From: Methanofastidiosum methylothiophilum | Lineage (GTDB): Archaea > Methanobacteriota_B > Thermococci > Methanofastidiosales > Methanofastidiosaceae | Reading direction: 5' to 3' | NCBI GenBank assembly: GCA_001587635.1 | Contig: LNJE01000005.1 | Span: forward strand, 1-64,000 | Length of the DNA: 64,000 nt | Shown here: positions 7,707-15,727 of the stretch, piece by piece | Numbering within the stretch: position 1 is the first letter of the stretch | How the letters are laid out: each line of letters begins with the position of its first letter | Made by a program: the position numbers and the translations under genes | The notes under the pieces: generated by a model | What the model was told of the DNA's origin: nothing | Database searches by the model: none | What the model saw: the letters and a program-made list of their open reading frames with translations, nothing else

Positions 7707-9683
7707 TTAAGCCTTATAATCAGTTTTACGTTGTTCTCTATAATCTTCAATGATTTTTATAAGTTTGTTAGACTCTTTTTGTTTTTTAGAGGTCAATAAT
7801 AGTTCTTTTTCTTTTTTATAGACTAAATCAAAGCTTTTTCTATCTAGAATAACGAACTTCGAAATAAGTTCCATTTTTATATCTTTCGAATCGATTATCG
7901 GTATTTCAACATCGATTAGCTCTTCTTGGGCTTGATGAGATATTTTGCCAGTGATGAGAACAGCTTTGATTTTAATATCAGAGAGCATCTTTGCTGCTTC
8001 TGCTCCCCCTCCTGTGGCATCTTTAAGGTAAACTATATCCCCCTCAGTAAGATCTTGATTTTTTGTAAGATTTTTAATTCCATCTATAGAAAAAATTGTT
8101 AATACCTTACCGATGAGAATGTCTTCAGACTCCATAAGTGGTTTTAATTCTTTTAGTCTCTTGTTTTCTTCAGTCAGCATATTGACTTTACTTTTTAAGA
8201 TATCCACAGTCTTTCGCAAAGACGTAATTTCAAAATTCTTAGTCTTTATGACGTTTTCCTTGAGCGCCTCTTTTTTCTGACTGCCCAATATGTCAAATAA
8301 TTTTCTTTCAAGAGATATGATTGTTGTTTCTTTTTCCTGAAGTTTCTTTTTTAGGTCAATACTTTCAAGTTGAAGTTTTTCAAAGTCTTTTCTTAAGGCG
8401 TTCTGCTTCTCTTTAAAATTTTCAATAGTTTTTAGCTGTTCCTGGATTATTTCTTCTGGATTTTTCTGCTCAAGTATTATCTCATCTTCTTTTTCCTTCA
8501 TGTCCTCTTTTATTTTGTCAAAAGCATCTTTGATGGGCATACCCTTTATTACTTCCCCAATTATTCGCGAGCTATAATGTGATAATTCAGGAGGTATTTT
8601 GGACTTAATTTGGGTAAATTTATTCTTATAATGTAGGTATGCTTTTAGCGCAGCTGAAAGAGCATCTCTTTCGTGGGCATTTGATACTTCGTAATCTTTT
8701 GACAATTCATTCTTTTCTCTAACAGGTATAGAAAGCGGTGGGACATAAAGTATTGAATCAAATGATGTACTGAGTTTTTCAATGAATCCTGATGGAGGAT
8801 GCACATCTGATGCAAATATCAAGGGATATCCATATTTTCTTATCTCCTCTTTAACATCTGACATTGAGAAACTTCTCTTTGAAATGATCGTAAGAGCATT
8901 TCCTTCTAAATCTAAAACAGATAATCCAACAGTTGTTCCAGGATCAACTCCCACAATGACATACTTATCTTTTATATTGAATCCTTCAACTCTTTTTACT
9001 AGTGGTTCATATTCAATTGAACTCTTTTTAAGCGGTCTAACATCAATCCTTATATCCCCTCTACTACTTTTAATCAGGATGTTTTCAAAGTTAGAATATA
9101 CTTTAAATATTCCCTTTGAAAAGCCTCCTTCTCTTTCAACAACACTTATGTCAAAGTTAAATCCTTCGTTTGTCAGTTCTTTTTCAATTTCTCTTACCTT
9201 ATATTTGATTAGGGCAAATGTTCTCCTTTGATATCTGCCTTGTGAGTACCCACCTCTACCAAGGCTTCTGCCGCTAGAAACTAATATTTCAGTTTCATCT
9301 TCATACATCTTTAGTTTATATCCTATCCCTTCAAATGGAAGTCTAGAAAGTGCATATGCTTCGTCAAAAGGATTTTTTGGATTTAAGCTGATCCTATGTC
9401 TTTTTGCAAGTACAGGAAGGGATGTAAAATCATCAAACTTACCAGTAACTTGGACTATCGAAACATGTTTTGATAACTTCTCCAGATCATGTCTAGAGAA
9501 TTCTTCGGTAGAATCGATTCCCATGTAAATAGGGGAGTATTTTTTTATTAATTTCAGGAGCTTAAGCCTTGATCCGCTTTCCTTCAAAACAGGCAAAAAT
9601 CTGTTTCCTTCCCTTGAAATTATTACCATAGCATAAATTCTTGGGTCACGGGAAATTATATCGACTCCCAAGGATGTTTCCAT
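7707..9683 (-). CDS. DUF460 protein: RNase H-like domain plus long coiled coil
   Basis: 658 residues. The first part ends in a DUF460/RNase H-fold domain with VIVGVDPGTTVGLSVLDLEG near residue 244 and NAHERDALSAALKAY near residue 335, a Holliday-resolvase-like arrangement of acidic residues (D248, E339, D341). A coiled coil follows (about 390-530) and a C-terminal domain with YLKDATGGGAEAAKM. The family is archaea-wide and uncharacterised. Its likely role in nucleic-acid processing is inferred from the fold only. The gene runs divergently from the SpoU methyltransferase gene, with about 50 bp between them. Confidence 0.8.
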   Translation of the reverse strand: METSLGVDIISRDPRIYAMVIISREGNRFLPVLKESGSRLKLLKLIKKYSPIYMGIDSTEEFSRHDLEKLSKHVSIVQVTGKFDDFTSLPVLAKRHRISLNPKNPFDEAYALSRLPFEGIGYKLKMYEDETEILVSSGRSLGRGGYSQGRYQRRTFALIKYKVREIEKELTNEGFNFDISVVEREGGFSKGIFKVYSNFENILIKSSRGDIRIDVRPLKKSSIEYEPLVKRVEGFNIKDKYVIVGVDPGTTVGLSVLDLEGNALTIISKRSFSMSDVKEEIRKYGYPLIFASDVHPPSGFIEKLSTSFDSILYVPPLSIPVREKNELSKDYEVSNAHERDALSAALKAYLHYKNKFTQIKSKIPPELSHYSSRIIGEVIKGMPIKDAFDKIKEDMKEKEDEIILEQKNPEEIIQEQLKTIENFKEKQNALRKDFEKLQLESIDLKKKLQEKETTIISLERKLFDILGSQKKEALKENVIKTKNFEITSLRKTVDILKSKVNMLTEENKRLKELKPLMESEDILIGKVLTIFSIDGIKNLTKNQDLTEGDIVYLKDATGGGAEAAKMLSDIKIKAVLITGKISHQAQEELIDVEIPIIDSKDIKMELISKFVILDRKSFDLVYKKEKELLLTSKKQKESNKLIKIIEDYREQRKTDYKA

Positions 9684-9730
9684 AAATGCACCAAAAACTT
9701 TATCTTTATCTTTATATCTTCTTTCACTTA

Positions 9731-10426
9731 ATGTTTTATATAATTTTTGTAGAGCCTGAAACTCCCGGCAATATTGGTAGTGTAGCCAGGGTAATGAAAA
9801 ATTTCGGTTTCTATAATCTTATTTTAGTTAATCCTGTCGAAATAGGGGATGAAGCCTATAAATTAGCAGTTCATGCCGAAGATATCCTAACATCAGCTAT
9901 AATTGTGAAGAGTTTAGAGGAGGCCTTAACTTATGTTGATATGTCAATTGCAACAAGTGCAAACACAAGTGGCGGAGTGCTAAGGAATTATATTACAATA
10001 GAAAATATCACAAAGAAAATGTCACCTGAATTTAAAATAGGCATAGTTCTTGGTAGGGAAAGCAGCGGGCTTAGGAATGAAGAAGTTAAGATGTGTGATA
10101 CAATAACNATAATTCCAACAGATAAGAGGTACCCAACAATGAATGTTTCCCATGCTCTTTCGATAATTCTCTATGAACTTTTCAAGTCTAATTGTTGTAT
10201 AAAAACAAACTCTCTTGATGAGAATGGATTANTAGAAAAGAATCTACTGATAGAAGATTTCAAGAAGATCCTGTCAATTGTTGAAGAAAGGGAATATAGA
10301 AGAAATAATGCATTAACTGTTTTTAAGCATGTATTAGCAAGAGGATTTAATACNAGAAGAGAAATTTANACGCTTAAGGGTATTTTTAGAAAAATTACCT
10401 TNAAGCTAGAAGGTGAGCTTGAATAA
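9731..10426 (+). CDS. SpoU/TrmJ-type RNA 2'-O-methyltransferase
   Basis: 231 residues of the SPOUT family. The start at 9731 gives FYIIFVEPETPGNIGSVARVMKNFG, the family's motif 1; the upstream extension to 9686 is not conserved. Motif 2 is IGIVLGRESSGLRNEE and motif 3 is YPTMNVSHALSIILYE, which together form the SAM-binding knot. The closest family is TrmJ, which methylates position 32 of tRNA; an rRNA target cannot be excluded. Five N's lie in the second half. Confidence 0.88.
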   Translation: MFYIIFVEPETPGNIGSVARVMKNFGFYNLILVNPVEIGDEAYKLAVHAEDILTSAIIVKSLEEALTYVDMSIATSANTSGGVLRNYITIENITKKMSPEFKIGIVLGRESSGLRNEEVKMCDTIXIIPTDKRYPTMNVSHALSIILYELFKSNCCIKTNSLDENGLXEKNLLIEDFKKILSIVEEREYRRNNALTVFKHVLARGFNXRREIXTLKGIFRKITXKLEGELE

Positions 10427-10610
10427 AAGCTAATTTAAAAATTTCANTTCAGTTACATTAATGNTGTTGGAGTTTTTTATNTTGATANGAAATAAAAAGA
10501 GAAATGGCAACACCTGAGAGATTAAAGAGTAACTNAGAGTTTAGCCAANTATTNTCAAAAATGAACAATATCTATTTAAATTAGAAAAGCNAATTGTTAT
10601 TGGTGACTTA
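10427..10610. other. Intergenic stretch with N's, no gene supported
   Basis: It holds several N's. A possible 27-codon frame from the ATG at 10504 (MATPERLKSN...) ends at a TAG near 10582, but one codon is TNA and may be a stop. I see no convincing gene. Confidence 0.3.
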
Positions 10611-10925
10611 ATGAACTATCTTTTCGATGATGACAGGAAAGAAGGCAGTTATGAAGTTGAAACTTTGAAGGACTCAATTAGACGAATTAAGAACAATCTT
10701 GATATGATTTATAGAGAGATAGAAGAGATTGAGCGCAGATTATCTAATCAAAATGAGCTTTTTGAAGTGAGGCATGATGATTACGATGACTTTGTTAAAA
10801 ATGCCATCAATAAAAAAAGACCAGCTCGTTTGGATAAGGATGTCTCTTTTGAAGTTGACGATGTTTTCAAATCTGATAGTAGTAGTAATGATTTTGCCAG
10901 AAAGCTAGAGCAGTACGACGAATAG
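10611..10925 (+). CDS. Small acidic coiled-coil protein, hypothetical
   Basis: 104 residues, highly charged, with a predicted helix and heptad pattern at residues 15-48 (LKDSIRRIKNNLDMIYREIE). The C-terminal half is acidic and Ser/Asn-rich. No family is recognised. The ATG follows GGTGACTTA, a good ribosome-binding site. It marks the edge of the accessory island; 10926-11124 downstream contains no gene I can support. Confidence 0.6.
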   Translation: MNYLFDDDRKEGSYEVETLKDSIRRIKNNLDMIYREIEEIERRLSNQNELFEVRHDDYDDFVKNAINKKRPARLDKDVSFEVDDVFKSDSSSNDFARKLEQYDE

Positions 10926-11124
10926 AAGGCAGTTTTTTTCAAATGTCAGTTTTGCAAGCTAAACTAGGTTCTTATTCATTTTCGAGACCTACTTCTTCTT
11001 TAAAAGTGGTTATTCAAATCGAGATTTTTCTGTGAATTTTTTAGAATTGAATAAAATTAGTTAGGGGGTATTTTTATGAAGTAAAAGATTTAAAAGATAA
11101 AATAAAACAAAAAAAAGTGAAAAT

Positions 11125-11331
11125 ATGCCAAGAGTACCAGTAGCTAGAACAGGCAGTTCTTACTTAAAAATTGTGGGGATTTTTCTTATATTTGTAGGTG
11201 TTTTAATTTTCTTTAATCAAAATCCTTTTCAGATTATAAGCACTACACTTAATATAGATATTTTTGTTAATATCAAACCGATTTGGGGCTTGATAATGAT
11301 GATAGGAGGAATGGCGTTACTGTTTTCATGA
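11125..11331 (+). CDS. Small two-TM membrane protein
   Basis: 68 residues with two hydrophobic helices (IVGIFLIFVGVLIFF and GLIMMIGGMALLF) joined by a short polar loop. No family is recognised. Its stop codon overlaps the start of the next gene (ATGA), so the two small membrane proteins are probably made together. Confidence 0.55.
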   Translation: MPRVPVARTGSSYLKIVGIFLIFVGVLIFFNQNPFQIISTTLNIDIFVNIKPIWGLIMMIGGMALLFS

Positions 11332-11639
11332 CAAAACAAAAAGAGAATTCCCAAGATGATGAGATTTCTAAATTAGATACTGTAGAAGCTTTAAGACTAA
11401 AACATGAGGTAGTTTCTAATAAATTAAATCATACTTATACTTGTGCATTGACGCTAACTATTGCAATGATAGGGATAGTTGTTTCTAAAATATCTGATAA
11501 AGAATTTGGTTCGTATTTATTTGTTGGCTTGATTGGAATTTTACTTATCTGGGTAATTGGATTTGGAAAAGTTGAATCTTATAATGAAGAACTGTTTAAC
11601 ATACGCAAAAAAATAAATCGTGTAGCAAAGAAGAAATAA
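11328..11639 (+). CDS. Two-TM membrane protein, hypothetical
   Basis: 103 residues from the ATG that overlaps the stop of the preceding gene (ATGA); an upstream in-frame codon at 11283 would lie inside that gene and is less likely. A cytoplasmic charged N-terminus is followed by two TM helices (TCALTLTIAMIGIVVSKI and YLFVGLIGILLIWVIGFG) and a basic tail. No family is recognised. The coupled pair may be a small accessory or toxin-like unit, but nothing in the sequence proves this. Confidence 0.55.
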   Translation: MTKQKENSQDDEISKLDTVEALRLKHEVVSNKLNHTYTCALTLTIAMIGIVVSKISDKEFGSYLFVGLIGILLIWVIGFGKVESYNEELFNIRKKINRVAKKK

Positions 11640-11680
11640 TCTATTTTAGTATTAATTAATACCAAAAATATATACTAGAA

Positions 11681-11705
11681 CATACATCAGTAATACTGGT
11701 GTATG
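11681..11705. repeat. Imperfect inverted repeat at the head of the decayed transposase
   Basis: CATACATCAG and CTGGTGTATG are 10-bp arms with one mismatch around a 5-bp loop, ending four bases before the remnant's ATG at 11709. It may be a subterminal element of the insertion sequence. The part GTGTATGCAGA (11699-11709) recurs inverted at 15538-15548. Confidence 0.4.
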
Positions 11706-11708
11706 CAG

Positions 11709-12789
11709 ATGGTATTAACTACAAACAGTAGAATGATTAGGGGCTATGCAATCATAGTAAAAGGTGACGAGCCAATCGAGGTTCGTCACGATGAGTTAAA
11801 ATCCACTCGCAAAGTGGAAAAAGACATTATTTGGTAAGCACGGATGTAAAATCTAAACATGCAACTGTTCCGACCACTTCTACAAACATATAGAGTGCAA
11901 ACATATAAACGCAGTCAAGTTTTGGATGAAGTTGAAAGGCATTTTGGAAAGCAAGGCAAAGGAAAACAGATATTCAAGCCAAAAGAAAATGAAGAAACAA
12001 AGTGTCCGTTTTGCTCTTCCACCGAACTGATACGAAAGGGAACATGGAAGAACAAGCACAGGATTAAGCAGTTATTCAAGTGCAAATCGTACAACAAGAA
12101 GTTCTCAATCGACGATGGCTTCAAGTACATGACTAATAATCTGAGATTAATAACATTGTCTCTTGATTTGTATTTCAAAGGAATTTCACAAAACGGCATA
12201 GTCGATCACTTGAAGCAATTCTACCAAGTAGAAATAAGTCAACTGACAGTTCATATGTGGGTACGAAAATATCTATCACTTATTTCGGACTACACAAGAA
12301 CACTAACTCCTGATGTGTCGGGCATGTGGGCGATAGACGAGATGGTCTTGAAGTGCAACGGCGAGTGGAACTGACTCTGAAATTTGATGGACACAGACAC
12401 CAGATTTCTCATATCATCTATGATTTCAGAAGGAAAGACTAGGGATGTCGAACCACAAGACTGCCGATGAAAGAGGCAAAGCAAGTAACTAGAATTAAGC
12501 CAGACATACTGATTTCTGACGGTCTGAATGCGTACCAAGAGGTAGAAAGAAAGGATTTCCAGATACACCGAAAAGGCGACGGCAGGAACACGACGCACAT
12601 CAGGAAATAGCAATCACGCACAAGGAACGGAACAATAACAAGATAGAGAGATTACACGGCTCAATGCGACAGAGAAACAATGTGCAGAGAGGGCTAAAGA
12701 ATGTCGAGTCTTAAGGCTAACTATAATTTATCATACCACACCAAGCCTTGAACGGCAAGACGCCTGCACAGGTGGCAGCATTGAACTAG
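11709..12789 (+). pseudogene. Decayed IS transposase with N-terminal SWIM zinc finger and DDE domain
   Basis: One ancestral transposase gene in pieces. The first piece, from the ATG at 11709, reads NSRMIRGYAIIVKGDEPIE. A frame change near 11833 gives the SWIM finger CNCSDHFYKHIECKHINAVK at 11860-11919, after an in-frame TAA. Another shift near 11925 leads to the zinc ribbon CPFCSSTELIRKG (C-x2-C) and the DDE core, with the first Asp in MWAIDEM. After a stop at 12374 the parts MDTDTRFLISSMISEG, ILISDGLNAYQ (second Asp), KIERLHGSMRQRN (Glu) and the end NGKTPAQVAAL lie in different frames. Archaeal IS6/IS240-like transposases have this order. It cannot make an active enzyme. Confidence 0.8.
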
Positions 12790-12842
12790 AATTAGACGGC
12801 AATAAGTGGGATTGTCTTATAAAACAGTGTGAGGGTGAAAAG

Positions 12843-13012
12843 ATGAGCAAGGTAACTTCAAAAGTATCTTACACTACCAAAGAGTATAATTCCCTTAAAA
12901 CAACAACCTGACAGCGATAACGCAGATGATAGAAATATAGCACGGTGATACGCTGGTATGGGATGTAGAGTTTGTGAATGGTGAGAAGAAAATCACCGTC
13001 AAGAAACTTTAA
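12843..13012 (+). pseudogene. Broken AbrB-like small DNA-binding protein gene
   Basis: The frame starts MSKVTSKVSYTTKEYNSLKTT and meets a TGA; a +2 frame continues NNLTAITQMIEI, then a TAG, then HGDTLVWDVEFVNGEKKITV to a stop at 13012. Joined, this is a protein of about 55 residues with the GDTLVWDV swapped-hairpin motif of AbrB/SpoVT-type regulators or antitoxins. One frameshift plus one stop disable it. It follows the dead transposase and precedes the EVE gene. Confidence 0.6.
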
Positions 13013-13013
13013 T

Positions 13014-13430
13014 TTAATATTTATTATTAATTTTCTTTTTAAATAAATTATAATCTTCTTCAGTGATTTCTAATATAGATTTCCCCATTATTACACCCCC
13101 CCAATGGGAAGTATTTTTAAAAATTGAAATTTTATTAATAAATTCAAACCTATCTTTTTTTATTATTGATTTAGGTTTATCCGGTACTAATTTAGGGGTT
13201 AATTCAAAGTAATAATTGTATTTTTTGTTATGAAACATAACCTTTTTACTTGAAGTGAGATTTGAGATTGTGTATACTCCAGATATTTGTTTTGGTATAA
13301 GATACATTACAACTATGTCCATTTTAGTCAGAGATTCGAAAATTTTTTTAGTGTTTGTAGCATATACATGATGTTTTTTTATGATTTCCCAATTTTCTTG
13401 GTCTGTGATCATGAGCCAATAGTTTGTCAA
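13014..13430 (-). CDS. EVE (PUA-like) domain protein
   Basis: 138 residues matching the EVE fold: YWLMITDQENWEI at the start, MDIVVMYLIPKQISGVYTI in the middle, and the conserved late segment with HWGG. EVE/YTH-like domains bind modified bases in DNA or RNA and are often found beside restriction or defence genes. Here it sits next to the EcoRV-type methyltransferase gene, in divergent orientation, 91 bp away, which supports a defence role (inference). It is AT-rich like its island neighbours. Confidence 0.75.
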   Translation of the reverse strand: MTNYWLMITDQENWEIIKKHHVYATNTKKIFESLTKMDIVVMYLIPKQISGVYTISNLTSSKKVMFHNKKYNYYFELTPKLVPDKPKSIIKKDRFEFINKISIFKNTSHWGGVIMGKSILEITEEDYNLFKKKINNKY

Positions 13431-13521
13431 GATACCATATTGCCATTAAATATTAATTATATAAGTATTAGCTCTTTATATGTGGGGTAAATTTAAATAA
13501 TGAATTATATGAGGTGATTAG

Positions 13522-14424
13522 ATGAACACTGAAATCAAAAAGGAGGTTCAACTTACATTAGACAAAAATGAAAATGATGTAATAGAGGATAATGAATTTG
13601 CTAAAGTAAAAACTCCGCCTATTAAATGTCAAGGCATAAAAACTAAAATCATCCCACATATAATTGAAAACTTAGATTGGTCAGGTGGAGGCAGATGGAT
13701 TGAACCGTTTTTGGGTTCAGGCGTAGTTTTGTTCAACATAAAACCAGATAGGGCTTTGGTAAATGATATTAATCCTCATATAATAAATTTTTATAACGCT
13801 ATTAAAGACGGTACTATAGACTCCCAAGTGGTAAAAACTTTCCTTATAGAAGAAGGTGAAGAATTAAGAAAGTTTGGATTAGAACATTACAAGTATGTTC
13901 GGGATAGATTTAATATGGAGGGAAATCCTTTAGATTTCTTATTTTTAAATAGAAGTTGCTTTAATGGGGTCATTCGTTTTAATACCAAAGGCAAATTTAA
14001 TGTCCCGTACAATCATAAATCTGAGCGATTTAGACAGCATTACATAACAAAGATAGTAAATCAAGTTAAGTATGTCGAAAATTTGATTCAAAATAAGGAT
14101 TGGGAATTTGTATGTAAGGATTGGAAGGATGTTTTAAAAGAAGTTAGAGCGGAAGATTTTGTTTATTTAGATCCACCTTATATAGGCAGACATACAGATT
14201 ATTACAACACTTGGAAAGATGAAGACGCCACTGAAATGGCAAAACAGTGCAAAGAATTACCATGTAATTTTATGATTTCTATGTGGAAAAGTAATAAGTA
14301 TAGGCATAATACACATTTAGAAGAATGGAAAGGGTATAGAATAGTAGATATTGAACATTTTTATCATGTAGGCGCTACTGAAAATTTAAGAAATGCAATG
14401 ATTGAAGTATTAATAATGAATTAA
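13522..14424 (+). CDS. EcoRV-type DNA adenine-N6 methyltransferase
   Basis: 300 residues of the Dam/M.EcoRV family. The region PPIKCQGIKTK near residue 34, the SAM motif WIEPFLGSGVVLFN near residue 61, FLFLNRSCFNGVIRFN near residue 149, and the catalytic DPPYIGRH near residue 221 closely follow M.EcoRV as I remember it. The predicted product is N6-methyladenine in GATATC. The N-terminal 30 residues are extra and acidic. The ATG is preceded by GAGGTGATT. The gene ends exactly where the converging restriction gene ends, so the two are tail to tail. Confidence 0.88.
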   Translation: MNTEIKKEVQLTLDKNENDVIEDNEFAKVKTPPIKCQGIKTKIIPHIIENLDWSGGGRWIEPFLGSGVVLFNIKPDRALVNDINPHIINFYNAIKDGTIDSQVVKTFLIEEGEELRKFGLEHYKYVRDRFNMEGNPLDFLFLNRSCFNGVIRFNTKGKFNVPYNHKSERFRQHYITKIVNQVKYVENLIQNKDWEFVCKDWKDVLKEVRAEDFVYLDPPYIGRHTDYYNTWKDEDATEMAKQCKELPCNFMISMWKSNKYRHNTHLEEWKGYRIVDIEHFYHVGATENLRNAMIEVLIMN

Positions 14425-15084
14425 CTATCGTCTACCTCTAGAATAAGTCGTTGCAAATTGTCGCCAGTACTGCTCAAATTCCACTTCTGAATTAAATTCA
14501 CCTCTCCCCTCTTTTAATTTAGAAATATCTGTAACGGAGCCTATATGTGCTGTATTTCCAGAGCCCGTAGTTCTAGATGCTACTTTCCATTTTTCATTGA
14601 TAATAACCTCAACATCTGAAACTATATTCAAAGTATCTTGGCTAGTATCCCACTTGTATATAAAACCGATAATCCAATGTTGTGAATATTTTCCGTATGC
14701 ATATTTACATCCAGACAACTTTCTTTCAGGATGGCGAAAATATCCCATAAAACTACCTAATGTCATTTTTGTTGTGCTTGTGCCATTGTCTTTTTTTTGT
14801 GCACTTTTGAAATCTATTGCCAACATTTTTCCATTAAAAATATTTTCTATTAATGTAACATCAGGATATTCCCTAGTGCTACTTTCTTCTAAAGATAAAT
14901 TATGAGCATCTGCAAAAGTTTTGATTATATCCTTCCCCTTATTCTCAAAAATCAATGTAAAAACTTTAGAATCTTTTGGTAATGGTTTTATATTATTATT
15001 TTTATCAATGAGTCCTTTAATGTCCCACTCAAAATCAGTGAAGAGTTCATCTAATTCTCGTTTGATTTCTTCTTTAGTTATCAT
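14425..15084 (-). CDS. EcoRV-family type II restriction endonuclease
   Basis: About 219 residues from the ATG at 15084; a TTG at 15096 would add four. The PD-(D/E)xK site is YPDVTL (near residue 75) and AIDFKSAQ (near residue 93), equivalent to Asp74, Asp90 and Lys92 of EcoRV. Other shared segments are QHWIIGFIY, the recognition loop TGSGNTAHIGS, and FNSEVEFEQYWR near the C-terminus. I align these with EcoRV from memory; cleavage of GATATC is the prediction. The gene is intact and stands next to its cognate methyltransferase, so the system is probably active. Confidence 0.87.
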   Translation of the reverse strand: MITKEEIKRELDELFTDFEWDIKGLIDKNNNIKPLPKDSKVFTLIFENKGKDIIKTFADAHNLSLEESSTREYPDVTLIENIFNGKMLAIDFKSAQKKDNGTSTTKMTLGSFMGYFRHPERKLSGCKYAYGKYSQHWIIGFIYKWDTSQDTLNIVSDVEVIINEKWKVASRTTGSGNTAHIGSVTDISKLKEGRGEFNSEVEFEQYWRQFATTYSRGRR

Positions 15085-15117
15085 TAGATAAATCAAAATT
15101 TAATTTGTCTTTAAACA

Positions 15118-15161
15118 TTGTAACATAAAAATATATTTTGTTACATATTAATGTAACAAAA
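15118..15161. promoter_or_regulatory. Palindromic operator between the restriction gene and its regulator
   Basis: A perfect inverted repeat with 11-bp arms (TTTTGTTACAT, ATGTAACAAAA) around ATTA lies at 15136-15161, with a further half-site TGTAACAT at 15119-15126. It fills the divergent gap between the restriction gene (start 15084, minus) and the winged-helix gene (start 15192, plus). This is the position and shape expected for the operator of a restriction-modification controller protein. Confidence 0.6.
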
Positions 15162-15191
15162 TTATTTATTAAGTAATAGAAAAACGATTGT

Positions 15192-15482
15192 ATGTCTATT
15201 ATGCAGATAGCTTCTGCTTTAAGTTCTGAAACTAGATTAAAGCTAATTAGAATTATATCAAACAATCAACTATCCGCTGTAGAAGCTTTTAAGATATATA
15301 ATAAAACATATAATGAGAAAAAACATAGGGAGACTATTTATAGAGAGTTAGAGATTTTGGTTAAGTCTAACATTCTAAATAAAAGTTATTTAAAAAATAA
15401 AAAGAAAATTGTATATGAATTAGTTTCAGAAAAGATTATTTTTGATTTACTTAAAAATCAGATAGAATTTAAGAAAAGATAA
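15192..15482 (+). CDS. Winged-helix regulator, candidate controller of the EcoRV-type system
   Basis: 96 residues of an ArsR/MarR-like winged-helix fold: IASALSSETRLKLIRIISNN (helices 1-2), then ETIYREL as the recognition region, and a basic wing (KNKKKIVYELV). The length fits a dimeric regulator. It lies divergent to the restriction gene with the palindrome between them. Classical C proteins are XRE-type; a winged-helix protein in this role would be unusual, and the assignment rests on position. Confidence 0.65.
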   Translation: MSIMQIASALSSETRLKLIRIISNNQLSAVEAFKIYNKTYNEKKHRETIYRELEILVKSNILNKSYLKNKKKIVYELVSEKIIFDLLKNQIEFKKR

Positions 15483-15537
15483 TGTTTATTAAGAACTAAA
15501 TTAATCTATGATATAGTCCACTGAAAGTGATTAAGAT

Positions 15538-15548
15538 TCTGCATACAC
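15538..15548. repeat. Inverted partner of the island's left-end repeat
   Basis: TCTGCATACAC here is the exact reverse complement of 11699-11709, and AGTAT follows a few bases later on both sides. The two copies bracket the decayed transposase, the EVE gene and the restriction-modification genes. The rest of 15483-15727 holds no gene I can support, only AT-rich DNA leading into the cdc48 promoter. Confidence 0.35.
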
Positions 15549-15727
15549 AAACAGTATCTTACTATCAGTAAAGGGCTTTTTTAGTTAGGTTTTGATTTGG
15601 GTAAGTAGATGAAAAATTATGGCAAAATAAGCAAAAGCCCCGAATATGGATAAGAATCCTAAACCATAAGATTTATAAATGATTAATATAACTTAATATT
15701 AGCTTAACTTAATGTTAATTTAATATT

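Noticed and set aside
10504..10584. Short frame starting MATPERLKSN
   Set aside because: It contains N's, one codon may be a stop, and no upstream ribosome site or homologous feature is visible.
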